This document shows positions 42,895 through 52,304 of a stretch of DNA of 64,000 nucleotides, piece after piece. Origin of the DNA: Parvibaculum sp. (GTDB lineage Bacteria; Pseudomonadota; Alphaproteobacteria; Parvibaculales; Parvibaculaceae); NCBI GenBank assembly GCA_002694985.1, contig NZNS01000011.1, positions 124,001-188,000 on the forward strand. Reading direction: 5' to 3'. The translations under genes were made by a program, and so were the position numbers. Below the pieces are notes generated by a model. The model did no database searches. It worked only from the letters and a program-made list of their open reading frames with translations, and had not been told where the DNA came from. Position 1 is the first letter of the stretch. Every line of letters starts with the position of its first letter.

Positions 42895-44124
42895 ATGACA
42901 GACAAGCCGGATAGCGACATTCTCATCGTCGGCGGCGGGCTCGCGGGGCTTCCCCTCGCGCTTGCCTGTGCGCAGGGCGGCCTCACCGTCACCGTGGTCG
43001 ATGCGCTCGACCCCGCAACCGCGACAGATGCCAAGTTCGATGGCCGCGTATCCGCCATCGCGCTTGCCTCTTGCCGCATGTTCGACCGTCTCGGCGTCAC
43101 GCAGCATCTGAAAGGCCAGATGCAGCCGATCAACGACATCATGGTGTCGGACGGCCGCGTGCGAGAAGGAGCCTCTCCCTTCTTCCTTCATTTTGATCAC
43201 AAGGAAATCGGCGACGAACCGCTCGGTAACCTGATCGAGAACCGGCATATCCGCATCGCCCTGCAAAAGGCAGTGAAGGCGGAGCCGCTTGTGCGGCTTC
43301 TCGCGCCGCATAGCGTGAAACATGTCGATTACGGGTCGCAGGTAACGGCGACCCTCGGCAATGGCGAAAAGGTGACGGCACGGCTTTGCTTCGCGGTGGA
43401 TGGGCGCGGATCGCCCACGCGCGAAGCGGCGGGCATCAAGACCGTGGGCTGGGACTATGGCCAGACCGGCATCGTTTGCACGGTCGAGCACGATCTTCCG
43501 CATGAAGGCGTGGCGCAGGAATATTTCCTGCCCGGCGGTCCCTTCGCGATCCTGCCGATGGTCGGCAACCGTTCATCGCTGGTCTGGACGGAAAGGACGG
43601 CGGATGCGAAGGCGATCCTCGCGCTCGACGATGCGGCCTTTACCGAGGAAATGCAGGCGCGCTTTGGCAATTATCTCGGAAATTGCGCGCCCACGGGGCC
43701 GCGCTGGTCCTATCCGCTGACGCTGCAACTCGCGCGCGATTATGTGCGCCCGCGCCTCGCGCTGGTCGGCGATGCGGCGCATGGCATTCACCCCATCGCG
43801 GGGCAGGGGCTCAATCTCGGGCTTCGCGATGTGGCGGCGGCGGCGGAAGTCATTGTCGATGCTGCGCGGCTTGGCCTCGATATCGGTTCGCTCGATGTGC
43901 TGGAGCGCTATCAGCGCTGGCGGCGTTTCGACAATGTGGCGCTGTCGCTGCTGATGGACGGGCTCAACCGTCTCTTCTCGAACGATATCGGGCCGGTGCG
44001 CCTCGCGCGCGATCTTGGCCTCGGCATCGTTTCGCAAATCGGGCCTGCGCGCCGTTTCTTCATGCGCCATGCGGGTGGTGTCGTCGGCGACCTGCCGCGG
44101 TTGCTCAGAGGCGAAGCGGTCTGA
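42895..44124 (+). CDS. UbiH/UbiF/COQ6-family FAD monooxygenase
   Basis: A 409-residue flavin monooxygenase of ubiquinone biosynthesis. ILIVGGGLAGLPLALA binds FAD ADP, DGRGSPTREAAG is the DG motif, and RLALVGDAAHGIHPIAGQGLNLGLRD is the second FAD motif of the UbiH/COQ6 family. It hydroxylates the benzoquinone ring; which position cannot be told. The ATG at 42895 is used because the FAD fold starts 9 residues later; 42859 is an alternative. It converges on DUF971 gene with 12 bases between stops. Confidence 0.9.
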   Translation: MTDKPDSDILIVGGGLAGLPLALACAQGGLTVTVVDALDPATATDAKFDGRVSAIALASCRMFDRLGVTQHLKGQMQPINDIMVSDGRVREGASPFFLHFDHKEIGDEPLGNLIENRHIRIALQKAVKAEPLVRLLAPHSVKHVDYGSQVTATLGNGEKVTARLCFAVDGRGSPTREAAGIKTVGWDYGQTGIVCTVEHDLPHEGVAQEYFLPGGPFAILPMVGNRSSLVWTERTADAKAILALDDAAFTEEMQARFGNYLGNCAPTGPRWSYPLTLQLARDYVRPRLALVGDAAHGIHPIAGQGLNLGLRDVAAAAEVIVDAARLGLDIGSLDVLERYQRWRRFDNVALSLLMDGLNRLFSNDIGPVRLARDLGLGIVSQIGPARRFFMRHAGGVVGDLPRLLRGEAV

Positions 44125-44136
44125 GCTGATCCCGGC

Positions 44137-44499
44137 TCATTCTCTGCTCAGGCCCTCGCGTTCCAGTGCGGTGATGTAATCCGTCCAGATCTTGTCGCTG
44201 TCCGTGCCCAGCCGGTGGAGCGTTTCCCAGGTATAGAGCCCGGTGTCATGGCCATCGTCGAAGACGATGCGCAGCGCATAATTGCCGACCGGCTCGACCG
44301 TGGTGATCGCGACATTGGCCTTTCCGGGCACGGTCTTCTTCTGGCCGGTGCCGTGGCCTTGCACCTCGGCCGAAGGGCTTTCGACGCGCAGCAATTCGGC
44401 GGGCAGACGAAATTTCGTGCCATCGTCGAAATCGACTTCGAGGATGCGCTCCTTGCGCTTCAGGCGAATATCGGAGGGCCAGGGTGCGGCGGCTTTCAT
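44137..44499 (-). CDS. DUF971 (GBBH-like N-terminal) domain protein
   Basis: A 120-residue single-domain protein of the DUF971 / gamma-butyrobetaine-hydroxylase-like N-terminal family. PSDIRLKRKERILEVDFDDGTKFRLPAELLRVESPSAEVQGHG is the conserved half and VGNYALRIVFDDGHDTGLYTWETLHRLG the second. In eukaryotes the fold sits in Fe-S or hydroxylase contexts; bacterial function is unknown. It is the last of four minus-strand genes with small gaps (Trx-TPR, Lon-N, Trm112, DUF971). Confidence 0.9.
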   Translation of the reverse strand: MKAAAPWPSDIRLKRKERILEVDFDDGTKFRLPAELLRVESPSAEVQGHGTGQKKTVPGKANVAITTVEPVGNYALRIVFDDGHDTGLYTWETLHRLGTDSDKIWTDYITALEREGLSRE

Positions 44500-44504
44500 T
44501 GCCT

Positions 44505-44717
44505 TTACTCGTCGTCGAGCGAGCGGGCTTCATCCGTCAGCATGATCGGAATGCCATCGCGGATCGGGAAGGCGAGGCGGGCCTTGTCGGATATGAGTTC
44601 CTGCCGCTCGCGGTCATAGCGCAGCGTCGTCTTGGTGACCGGACAGACAAGAATTTCCAAAAGCTTCGGGTCCACTTCAACTTTCGGTGCGCGCGCGCTT
44701 TCCTGCATTTCCGTCAT
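44505..44717 (-). CDS. Trm112-family protein
   Basis: A 70-residue member of the Trm112/YcaR (UPF0434) family: [47 protein letters not shown] is the whole family block. Only one Cys of the usual zinc-binding set is present (CPVTKTTL), as in many proteobacterial members. In archaea and eukaryotes it activates methyltransferases. Five bases separate its stop from the DUF971 start. Confidence 0.9.
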   Translation of the reverse strand: MTEMQESARAPKVEVDPKLLEILVCPVTKTTLRYDRERQELISDKARLAFPIRDGIPIMLTDEARSLDDE

Positions 44718-44742
44718 CGTCTTCTCTCGTCTTTCCGCCGCG

Positions 44743-45426
44743 CTACTGCACGGTCGTGTCGTTGGGGGAAAGTTCCTGAAGCGCCTTTTCGGTCAGCGCG
44801 ATCAGCATCTGGTTACGGTCTTCAAGCGTCTTTGCTTCAAGCAGCGCCTGTTTCTCGCGCGGTCCGTAAGGACTGATGGTGCAGAGCGAGTTCACCAGCG
44901 TCTCGTTGGAGGAAAGCCTTATCGCGCGCCAGTCGGCCTGCAATTCATGGGTTTCGAGATATTCCTTCAGGATTTCGAGCAGCCGTTCGCGGCTCACCTT
45001 GTCCTGGCCGTGCCCGGCGATGAGGTCGTCGGCAAATTCGCTCCAGTCCACTTCGCATTGCCGGTAGGGCGTCAGGGTGGCGAGTTCGCTCTTGATGCGA
45101 AAGCGCGCAATCCCCGTCAGCGTGATGACCATGCGGCCGTCACCCGTCTCCGCGAAGGAGGTGATGCGGCCTGCGCAGCCAATGGCGCAGAGCGGGGGCT
45201 TCTTGTCCGGTATTTGCGATGCGAGGATTGCTTCTTCGCCATCGGGCTGCACCATGCCGATGATACGGTCGCCGCGCAGGGCATCGTCTATCATCTGCAG
45301 GTAGCGCGGCTCGAATATGTTGAGCGGCAATTGCCCGCGGGGCAGCAATATCGCACCGGCGAGCGGAAAGACAGGGATGGTCCCCGGCAGATCCGCTATG
45401 TCGCGATATTGATCCGTGAGCGTCAT
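44743..45426 (-). CDS. Lon N-terminal (LON substrate-binding) domain protein
   Basis: A 227-residue stand-alone LON substrate-binding domain with no AAA or protease part. [34 protein letters not shown] is the signature and [29 protein letters not shown] the second block. This form is common in Alphaproteobacteria next to thioredoxin-TPR and Trm112 genes; function is not established. It is 13 bases after the Trx-TPR gene. Confidence 0.92.
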   Translation of the reverse strand: MTLTDQYRDIADLPGTIPVFPLAGAILLPRGQLPLNIFEPRYLQMIDDALRGDRIIGMVQPDGEEAILASQIPDKKPPLCAIGCAGRITSFAETGDGRMVITLTGIARFRIKSELATLTPYRQCEVDWSEFADDLIAGHGQDKVSRERLLEILKEYLETHELQADWRAIRLSSNETLVNSLCTISPYGPREKQALLEAKTLEDRNQMLIALTEKALQELSPNDTTVQ

Positions 45427-45439
45427 GTCGTCCTTTGCG

Positions 45440-46351
45440 TCAGCTGAAGAGGATGGAGGAAAGACGGCGGCGGCCGCTCAGTGTCGCCTCGTGTTTCGGA
45501 CCATAGGCCTCGAAGAACTCGACAAGCTGCTTGCGCGCCGCCTCGTCGTTCCAGTTGCGGTCGTACTCGACGATCATGAGGAGTTCGTCCACCGCACCTT
45601 CCTTGTCGCCGCGCGCATTGAGCGCCAGCGCAAGATCGAAACGGGCCTGATGGTCCTTCGGATTCTTTTCCAGCCTTGCCCTCAATTCCCCGATATCGCC
45701 GAGATCGTCGGCCTTCTCGGCAAGCGAAAGAGCGGCTTCCGCAGCAGTGAATTCAGGGTCGTTGCGTCCGTCCGGGCGAACGAGCGAAAGTGTCTGGCGC
45801 GCGCGCTCCAGGTCGCCGGTATCGATATAGCAGCGCGCAAGACCGCCCACCGCTGCCGGATGTCCGGGTTCTTCCTGTGCGGCCTGCGCAAAGGCCTGCG
45901 CCGCACGCGAAAGGTCGCCCGCCTCATAGGCCTCGCGGCCCAGGCCGATCATTTCCTCGGCGGGCGAGGGGCCGATATTGCCTGCAAGGCTCTCGATGAA
46001 GGCCTTGATCTGGCTTTCGGGCAGTGCACCCATGAAGCCATCGACCGGCTGGCCATTCTTGAAGGCATAGACCGCGGGGATCGACTGGATGCGAAGTTGC
46101 TGCGCGACGGCAGGATGATCGTCGATGTTCATCTTCACGAGCTTCACCGCGCCGCGCGCCGCCTTTACTGCGCTTTCCAGCACGGGTGTCAGCTGCTTGC
46201 AGGGGCCGCACCAGGGGGCCCAGAAATCGACAAGCACGGGAACCTCGCGCGAGGCCTCGATCACGTCACGCGTGAAGGTCTGCGTCGTCGTATCCACAAT
46301 CAGGCCGTCGGTGGCCGGGGCGTCTGGTGAGTTTCCGATGATCGGTTCCAT
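45440..46351 (-). CDS. thioredoxin-TPR co-chaperone (YbbN/CnoX-like)
   Basis: A 303-residue protein with an N-terminal thioredoxin domain carrying WCGPC (in VDFWAPWCGPCKQL) and three or more TPR-like repeats after residue 140 (AYEAGDLSRAAQAFAQAAQEEPGHPAAVGGLARCYID). It belongs to the CnoX/YbbN group that protects proteins from oxidation and hands them to chaperones. An intact CxxC means reductase activity is possible, unlike E. coli YbbN. The ATG at 46351 is used; the frame open to 46429 is an Arg/Pro-rich shadow. First gene of the four-gene minus-strand run. Confidence 0.92.
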   Translation of the reverse strand: MEPIIGNSPDAPATDGLIVDTTTQTFTRDVIEASREVPVLVDFWAPWCGPCKQLTPVLESAVKAARGAVKLVKMNIDDHPAVAQQLRIQSIPAVYAFKNGQPVDGFMGALPESQIKAFIESLAGNIGPSPAEEMIGLGREAYEAGDLSRAAQAFAQAAQEEPGHPAAVGGLARCYIDTGDLERARQTLSLVRPDGRNDPEFTAAEAALSLAEKADDLGDIGELRARLEKNPKDHQARFDLALALNARGDKEGAVDELLMIVEYDRNWNDEAARKQLVEFFEAYGPKHEATLSGRRRLSSILFS

Positions 46352-46494
46352 GATTGTCGTCTCGGGCTTTCTTTCTGGGGAGCCGGGTCTTCTGGCTGGC
46401 CGGGCGGAACCCGTCGCATCCTGCTCCATAAGATGGAGTGGCTGTGTTGGGAAACAATGGTTTAGCGGCCCGGGCCCGCGCCGCGCAAGCGCCG

Positions 46495-47028
46495 CTATTC
46501 GCCCGCCGCCTCGACGAGATCGAGAATCAGCGGCTCATGGCCGGTTTTCCGCAGGAAACTCAGGAAATCGGCGCGGGAAAGGCCGGTGGTCGCCGTATTT
46601 TCCAGCGGGTGATAATGGAGCCGTTCATGCTCCAGCATCGGCGCATCCAGCACAACCGTCACTCGTCCCTCATGGTCATTGAGAAGGGCAAAGGGCGTCA
46701 CGGAGCCGGGCCGGACCCCCAGCACCTCCCACATGAGCTCTGCATTGCCAAAGGAGAGGCGGGCCGAGCCTATGGGTTTTGATAGCCGGTTGAGCTTCAG
46801 TTCGCGGTCTTCCAGCGTCACGACGAGAAAAAGACGGCCCTTCTTGTCCTTGAGAAAGAGGTTCTTGCAGAAAGCGCCTTCGCGCTCCTGTGCGGGCCAG
46901 TCCGCGCGGTGGGCCTGCGCTTCCTCGACGGTGTGGAGGGCAGGGTGGTCGCGCGTCTCATGGGCAATGCCGGCGGCATCGAGCCAGGCGAGAAATTCGG
47001 TTTTGGCGGTAAGTTTCGGCGTCTCCAT
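46495..47028 (-). CDS. prolyl-tRNA editing protein (ProX/YbaK family)
   Basis: A 177-residue free-standing editing domain. It hydrolyses mischarged Ala- or Cys-tRNA-Pro. TVEEAQAHRADWPAQEREGAFCKNLFLKDKKGRLFLVV carries the active-site lysine region, SFGNAELMWEVLGVRPGSVTPFAL is the family signature. It fits the PrdX branch. ATG at 47028. No neighbour suggests regulation; it is upstream of the Trx-TPR run on the same strand with 143 bases between. Confidence 0.9.
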   Translation of the reverse strand: METPKLTAKTEFLAWLDAAGIAHETRDHPALHTVEEAQAHRADWPAQEREGAFCKNLFLKDKKGRLFLVVTLEDRELKLNRLSKPIGSARLSFGNAELMWEVLGVRPGSVTPFALLNDHEGRVTVVLDAPMLEHERLHYHPLENTATTGLSRADFLSFLRKTGHEPLILDLVEAAGE

Positions 47029-47183
47029 GCCTCTTGATTGGCATGTGAGGATCGATCCCGCAAGCCGCCGTTAACCGCAGGCAATCTTGGCAAAACTCGG
47101 CTCTTGCATTGGCTCAAGCGATAGGCCATAAAACCGCCCTCACAGGCGGGTGCAGCCAACTCGGCGGCCCGGCTGACCCGGAT

Positions 47184-47258
47184 GCGGGCGTAGCTCAGGG
47201 GTAGAGCACAACCTTGCCAAGGTTGGGGTCGTGAGTTCGAATCTCATCGCCCGCTCCA
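47184..47258 (+). tRNA. tRNA-Gly(GCC)
   Basis: A 75-base cloverleaf. Acceptor GCGGGCG pairs with CGCCCGC; the anticodon loop TTGCCAA gives GCC at 47216-47218 for glycine; the T-arm contains GTTCGAATC. The discriminator is T and CCA is encoded. An intrinsic terminator follows. Confidence 0.97.
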
Positions 47259-47265
47259 TTATATG

Positions 47266-47292
47266 AAGCCGCCTCCAGAGGCGGCTTTTTCT
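47266..47292 (+). terminator. terminator after tRNA-Gly
   Basis: AAGCCGCCT and AGGCGGCTT form a 9-bp stem around CCAG, followed by TTTCTTT. Confidence 0.9.
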
Positions 47293-47339
47293 TTGTTCGT
47301 GTCCTTGCTCGCGCAAGGCCGGCGCCACGAGGTGAAGCG

Positions 47340-47837
47340 ATGATTTCGGGTTCTGATGCCTGCCCCTGCCGTTCGGGTCTCGAATTCGCGCAATGCTGCG
47401 AGCCCTATCTCACGGATGCGAAGCAGCCGTCCGGGCCGGAAGCACTCATGCGCTCGCGCTATTCGGCCTTTGCGACGGGCAATATCGACTATCTGGAAGA
47501 AACGCTGCTTCCCGGCACGCGTGATGATTTCGACCGCAAGGGCGCGGCGGAATGGGCGGCCGCGAGCGAATGGACGGGTCTCGAGGTGCGCGCCGTCGAA
47601 GGCGGCGGGCCCGGCGAAGACGAGGGTATAGTCGAATTCGTCGCGCATTTCCGTCAGCAGGATGCCGACCGCGTCCATCACGAGACGGCGAATTTCAAGC
47701 GTCAGGACGGACGCTGGTGGTATGTCGACGGCATCATGGGTGTACGTCCGCGCCGCGTCGAGAAAGTCGGCCGCAATGACCCGTGCAGTTGCGGGTCGGG
47801 CAAGAAATACAAGAAGTGCTGCGGTATCGCCGCCTGA
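47340..47837 (+). CDS. YchJ-family SEC-C motif protein
   Basis: A 165-residue protein of the YchJ family. The N-terminal [13 protein letters not shown] and C-terminal [15 protein letters not shown] are two SEC-C zinc motifs, and the middle NTF2-like part contains [16 protein letters not shown] and [10 protein letters not shown]. Function is unknown; SEC-C domains often bind zinc and protein partners. The ATG at 47340 follows GAGG. It converges on the third sulfotransferase gene six bases away. Confidence 0.9.
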   Translation: MISGSDACPCRSGLEFAQCCEPYLTDAKQPSGPEALMRSRYSAFATGNIDYLEETLLPGTRDDFDRKGAAEWAAASEWTGLEVRAVEGGGPGEDEGIVEFVAHFRQQDADRVHHETANFKRQDGRWWYVDGIMGVRPRRVEKVGRNDPCSCGSGKKYKKCCGIAA

Positions 47838-47843
47838 TTCTCG

Positions 47844-48731
47844 TCAGAACCAGTCATAGCCGAAATCGTAGCGCATGTGCCGCGAGAGGATGCGGCGCAT
47901 GATCTTCTCTTCCTTTTCCGAAAGCCGAACGCTTGCGCGCTCATCCTTGTCCGACACGGCCTTGGGCGCGTCGGGGTCGAGGCGCGCGCGCACGGCTTCG
48001 CGGCTGGAAACGGCTTCCGCGGCGGCAATCGCGGCCGGCGTCAGTTCGATGCCGTAGTGCCGTGCGGCCTTTGCGACCCATTCACCCGGTGCCTCGATCG
48101 CATCCTCGTAGCGGATCAGCATGTTGCGATCGGGACGGGCCGTCAGCACGTCGCCCCAGTGATTGAAGAACTGGATCGACCACCAGATGTCCGCATGTTC
48201 GCGGTTCTGCCAGGGATCGCCCTCCACGTAGTCGGTCAGCGAAATGCCTTTGCCGGCGGGAAGATCGATCATCCATTTCAGATAAATGGATTCGAGCGCA
48301 TGGCGGATATCGCGCACGAGAACGACGCAGCGCGGGATATCGAACAGCGTATGCATCAGCCGCCATGAAAACATCACCGAGGGAATGGTATGAGAGACGG
48401 CGATCTTGGGTACGCCGGGAACTGGCTTCTGTTTTGCCGGGCCGATAATCGCGTCACGGCCGGGCCCGCTGCTGAATTGCGGCGGCTCGACACCGTACTG
48501 CTCTGCCAGCGCATGACTGAGCATGAAGGTGAACCACTGAGTGCCGGAATTCTTCGCGGAGACGAAGAAGCCGTCCACATGGCGGTAATGCAGCATGTGG
48601 AAATTGCCGGTATCCGCCTTGAAATTCGTCCAGGCGGCGGCCCGGTCCTCGCGCGCAAGACCGGTGAAGCCGTCGCGTGTGCGGGAAACGGGACGCACTA
48701 TCTGCATTTCGCGGGTTTTTTCTCCCGGCAT
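47844..48731 (-). CDS. sulfotransferase-like protein
   Basis: A 295-residue sulfotransferase-fold protein. The PAPS 5'-loop is FFVSAKNSGTQWFTFML at about residue 55, replacing the more usual PKSGTTW with AKNSGTQW. CVVLVRDIRHALESIYLKWM is the 3'-phosphate region and MLIRYEDAIEAPGEWVAKAARHYGIEL the C-terminal block. Acceptor unknown. The ATG at 48731 has GGGAGAAGAA directly upstream. It is unlike the two other sulfotransferases in this window, so it is not a recent copy. Confidence 0.82.
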   Translation of the reverse strand: MPGEKTREMQIVRPVSRTRDGFTGLAREDRAAAWTNFKADTGNFHMLHYRHVDGFFVSAKNSGTQWFTFMLSHALAEQYGVEPPQFSSGPGRDAIIGPAKQKPVPGVPKIAVSHTIPSVMFSWRLMHTLFDIPRCVVLVRDIRHALESIYLKWMIDLPAGKGISLTDYVEGDPWQNREHADIWWSIQFFNHWGDVLTARPDRNMLIRYEDAIEAPGEWVAKAARHYGIELTPAAIAAAEAVSSREAVRARLDPDAPKAVSDKDERASVRLSEKEEKIMRRILSRHMRYDFGYDWF

Positions 48732-48781
48732 TTCTTCTCCCGTTTTTCTGAGATGAAAAACCCCTATAGCATTTTAGGCGC

Positions 48782-49204
48782 GTGAGGCCATCCCGCTCGT
48801 GCGGTGCCTTTCCCCTTTCCGCTAATCATGCTCCATTAGGGCAAAGCCCCGTCAGAGGGCTTTCGGCATGGGGGCTTTCGGCATGGGGGAGGGCTGGTTT
48901 GGCAGATGTGGTGAACGGGCCGGGTACGGTCGGCAATGTGCTTCTTTCGGCCACGGGCGGCAAGGCTGCCGATACCAAGGGCTTCTTCGGTGGCTGGCTT
49001 GACGACAGGTTCGGTTCCAAAGTGGCGATCCTCATTTCCATCGGCGGCACCGCGACGGCCTTTCTCGGGCCTGCCCTTGTCGATATTGCCACCGCCGTCT
49101 TTCACAGCCAGCGGGTCGGCTTCGCATCGGGTTTGCTCTTGCTCGGGACCGGACTTGCATTAATCCTGCTTGTGAAGGAAGAGCGTGCGGAGGCGGCTGA
49201 GTGA
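48782..49204 (+). pseudogene. decayed copy of the downstream MFS transporter gene
   Basis: The frame contains FFGGWLDDRFGSKVAILISIGGTATAFLGPALVDIATA, matching the AFVGGWVDLKVGSKQTLIWSLVGVL part of the next gene, and then jumps to GLALILLVKEERAEAAE, matching that gene's C-terminus (VIFLFVKEERAESIVH). The first two thirds and most of the last helices are missing, and the N-terminal part up to about position 48930 has no match. Its stop overlaps the GTG start of the intact transporter (GTGA). A 15-base tandem duplication lies at 48858-48887. Confidence 0.7.
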
Positions 49205-50625
49205 GTATCGTGATTGAAGGTGCGGTCCCGGAGTTACAGCCGCCCCATGATACGGACGGCAAGGAGCCGGCCTCCAACGTCGCGCAAGGCGCCTGGGTTC
49301 TCTATGAATGGGCGAACCAGACCTATTTTTCGCTCATCACCATCTTCCTCTTTCCACCCTTCTTTACCGGTGTTCTGGCAGCAAACCCGGTGCAGGGTCA
49401 GGCCTATTGGGGCTATGTGCAGGCCGCTTCGGGCATTTCCATCGCCCTGATGAGCCCGCTTCTCGGCGCCATGGCCGATGCGTCCGGCCGGCGGAAACCC
49501 TGGATCGTCTTTTCCATGCTGTTCTGTGCTGCGGGCTGTTTCGGCCTCTGGTTCGCAGTGCCGGGCCAGCCGCTGCTGCCCGTTGCTATTGCGCTCATCG
49601 TCGCCGCCATCGGCATGGAACTCACCATCATCTTCGCGAATGCCATGCTGCCGACCATCGCGTCCGACCGGCGTATCGGTTTGCTTTCGGGCATCGGCAT
49701 CGGCGTCGGCCAGCTTGCCGCCATCGTTGCGCTCATTCTCGTGCTGCTTCTGTTGCAACTGCCAGGCGAGGTGCAGGCGCCCTTCATTCCCGACGAGCCG
49801 CTTTTCGGTCTCTCGAAGGAAGCCCATGAGACGGACCGCATCGTCGGGCCGATCTCGGGCGCATGGTTCGTCATCTTCATGCTGCCGCTTCTCTTTCTGG
49901 TCCCCGACCAGAAGACGCGCGGCCTTGGACGGCGGGAAGCAGCGCGGGCAGGTGTGCGCCGGTTGTGGAACACGATCCGTTCCGTCCGTCATTTCCGCAA
50001 TGTCGGGCTTTATCTCGTTGCACGCATGATCTTTTACGACGGCATGACGGCGATCTTCGTCTTTGGCGGCATTCTCGCCTCGGCGATCTTCGGCTGGGGC
50101 GCGATGGAAATGGCGGTCTATGGTATCTGGGTCACGCTCTTTGCCGCCTTCGGTGCTTTCGTGGGCGGGTGGGTCGATCTCAAGGTCGGTTCCAAGCAGA
50201 CGCTTATATGGTCGCTTGTCGGTGTTCTCGTCACCTTCATGCTGCTGCTTTCCTACGACAATGATCGCATCTTCTATGTGGTGGAAGTCGCCGTCACGTC
50301 GGACGCAGAGGCATTCTCGACGCTGCCGCAACAGCTCTTCCTTCTGACCGTCGGTTTTTTCGGGCTGATGGTCGGGCCGGTCATTGCATCGAGCCGGACC
50401 ATGATGGCGCGCATTTCGCCGAAGGAAATGATGACGGAGTTCTTTGGTCTCTTCGCGCTTGTCGGCAAGGCAACGGCGTGGATTGCGCCGCTCCTCATCG
50501 GCATCGTTACCGAAGCCACGCAGAACCAGCGTTTCGGTTTGATGGTCACGGCGCCGATGATCGTTGTCGGCCTGGTGATCTTTCTTTTCGTGAAGGAAGA
50601 ACGCGCGGAAAGCATCGTTCACTGA
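49201..50625 (+). CDS. MFS transporter, UMF1/Atg22-like
   Basis: A 474-residue major-facilitator protein with about 12 helices. The N-terminal ASNVAQGAWVLYEWANQTYFSLITIFLFPPFF and ADASGRRKPWIVFSM are typical of the UMF1/Atg22-like group. GGWVDLKVGSKQTLIWSLVG and the end FLFVKEERAE mark the C-terminal half. Substrate unknown; yeast Atg22 exports amino acids from the vacuole. The start GTG at 49201 overlaps the stop of a decayed paralogue. Confidence 0.88.
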   Translation: MSIVIEGAVPELQPPHDTDGKEPASNVAQGAWVLYEWANQTYFSLITIFLFPPFFTGVLAANPVQGQAYWGYVQAASGISIALMSPLLGAMADASGRRKPWIVFSMLFCAAGCFGLWFAVPGQPLLPVAIALIVAAIGMELTIIFANAMLPTIASDRRIGLLSGIGIGVGQLAAIVALILVLLLLQLPGEVQAPFIPDEPLFGLSKEAHETDRIVGPISGAWFVIFMLPLLFLVPDQKTRGLGRREAARAGVRRLWNTIRSVRHFRNVGLYLVARMIFYDGMTAIFVFGGILASAIFGWGAMEMAVYGIWVTLFAAFGAFVGGWVDLKVGSKQTLIWSLVGVLVTFMLLLSYDNDRIFYVVEVAVTSDAEAFSTLPQQLFLLTVGFFGLMVGPVIASSRTMMARISPKEMMTEFFGLFALVGKATAWIAPLLIGIVTEATQNQRFGLMVTAPMIVVGLVIFLFVKEERAESIVH

Positions 50626-50630
50626 TCTGC

Positions 50631-50668
50631 AAAAAGAAAAGACCGCCACGGCTTTTGCCGCGACGGCC
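50631..50668 (-). terminator. terminator after purH
   Basis: GGCCGTCGCGGC and GCCGTGGCGGTC (minus strand) pair over 12 bases with three G-U pairs around AAAA, followed by TTTTCTTTTT. A short T-run on the other side means it may also stop the converging MFS transcript. Confidence 0.8.
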
Positions 50669-50690
50669 TTTCGAGATAGTAGAGCGCTTC

Positions 50691-52304
50691 TCAGTGACGG
50701 AAGTGGCGCATCCCCGTCATCACCATGGCGAGACCCTTCTCGTCCGCCGCCGCGATCACCTCATCGTCGCGTACCGAACCGCCCGGCTGGATCACCGCCG
50801 TGGCGCCTGCTTCGGCCGCGGAAAGAAGCCCGTCCGCGAAGGGGAAGAAGGCGTCGGAGGCAACCACCGATCCAATGGTGGCAGGTGTCTTTTCGCCTGC
50901 GGCTTCGGCCGCGTCCTGCGCCTTGCGTGCGGCGATGCGCGCCGAATCCACGCGGCTCATCTGGCCTGCGCCGATGCCGACCGTTGCGCCGTTCTTCACA
51001 TAGATGATGGCGTTCGACTTCACATGCTTGCAGACGCGGAAGGCGAATTTCAGGTCCGCCATTTCCTGTTCGGAAGGTGCGCGCTTCGTCACGACTTTCA
51101 GGTCGAGCAGGTCGACGCGGCCATTGTCGCGCGACTGGACCAGCATGCCGCCTGCAACCGACTTGTAGAAAAGGCCGGGTGCGCTCGCATCGGGAAGCCC
51201 GTGCGTGACGAGAAGGCGAAGGTTCTTCTTCGCGCCGATGATGCGGCGTGCGTCTTCGTCGGCGTCCGGCGCGATGATCACTTCGGTGAAGATGCGTGCG
51301 ATCTCTTCCGCCGTCTCGCCATCAAGCGGACGGTTCGCGGCGATGATGCCGCCAAAGGCCGATACGGGGTCGCAGGCAAGCGCCTTCCTGTAGGCATCCG
51401 CCAGCGTTTCGCCGGTCGCGACGCCGCAGGGGTTCGCATGCTTGATGATTGCGATGGCGGGGGCGAGCGCCGGGTCGAACTCACCGACAAGCTCGAAGGC
51501 GGCGTCGGTATCGTTGATGTTGTTGTAGGAAAGTTCCTTGCCCTGCAACTGCTCGGCATTGGAAACGCCGGGGCGCTTCTCGCCGGTCACATAAAAGCTC
51601 GCCACCTGGTGCGGGTTCTCGCCATAGCGCAACGTCTGCTTCAGGCTGCCGCCAAAGGCGCGATAGTCCGGCGCCGTCTCGCCGATGGCGTCGGCCATCC
51701 AGTTCGAGATTGCGGCGTCATAGGCGGCCGTGCGCGAATAGGCCTTCTGCGCGAGCCTGGTGCGCAGCGCCAGCGAGGTGCCTTTCTTCGTCTTCAGTTC
51801 ATCCAGCACCGCGCCATAGTCCGACGCATCCACGACAACCGCCACATAGGCATGGTTCTTCGCGGCAGCGCGGATCATGGCCGGGCCGCCAATATCGATA
51901 TTCTCGACGCATTCGTCATAGGCGGCGCCTTTCGCGACCGTCGCCTCGAAGGGGTAGAGGTTGACGACGAGAAGGTCGATGCCGCCGATCCCGTGTTCCT
52001 TCATCGCGCCGGCATGTTCGGCGTCGTCGCGGATGGCGAGCAGCCCGCCATGAACCGCCGGGTGCAGTGTCTTCACGCGCCCGTCCATCATTTCGGGGAA
52101 GCCCGTCAGGTCGGCCACGTCTTTCACCGGCAGGGCCGCATCCTTGATCGCCTTGGCTGTGCCGCCGGTCGAGACGAGTTCGACGCCAGCCTCATGCAGG
52201 GCGCGGGCGAACTCGGCGAGGCCGGTCTTGTCGGAGACGGAAATGAGGGCGCGGCGGACGCGCTGGATGTCGGCGGCTTCGGGATGGGCTTTCAGCGATA
52301 CCAT
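50691..52304 (-). CDS. purH: bifunctional AICAR formyltransferase / IMP cyclohydrolase
   Basis: PurH catalyses the last two steps of IMP synthesis. The 537-residue product begins with the IMP cyclohydrolase MGS-like domain ([35 protein letters not shown]) and [17 protein letters not shown], and continues with the AICAR transformylase domain, including [17 protein letters not shown] and a long family-like run to [32 protein letters not shown]. Start ATG at 52304 ([10 protein letters not shown]). A terminator follows. It is downstream of the heparinase-like gene, a common alphaproteobacterial order. Confidence 0.97.
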   Translation of the reverse strand: MVSLKAHPEAADIQRVRRALISVSDKTGLAEFARALHEAGVELVSTGGTAKAIKDAALPVKDVADLTGFPEMMDGRVKTLHPAVHGGLLAIRDDAEHAGAMKEHGIGGIDLLVVNLYPFEATVAKGAAYDECVENIDIGGPAMIRAAAKNHAYVAVVVDASDYGAVLDELKTKKGTSLALRTRLAQKAYSRTAAYDAAISNWMADAIGETAPDYRAFGGSLKQTLRYGENPHQVASFYVTGEKRPGVSNAEQLQGKELSYNNINDTDAAFELVGEFDPALAPAIAIIKHANPCGVATGETLADAYRKALACDPVSAFGGIIAANRPLDGETAEEIARIFTEVIIAPDADEDARRIIGAKKNLRLLVTHGLPDASAPGLFYKSVAGGMLVQSRDNGRVDLLDLKVVTKRAPSEQEMADLKFAFRVCKHVKSNAIIYVKNGATVGIGAGQMSRVDSARIAARKAQDAAEAAGEKTPATIGSVVASDAFFPFADGLLSAAEAGATAVIQPGGSVRDDEVIAAADEKGLAMVMTGMRHFRH

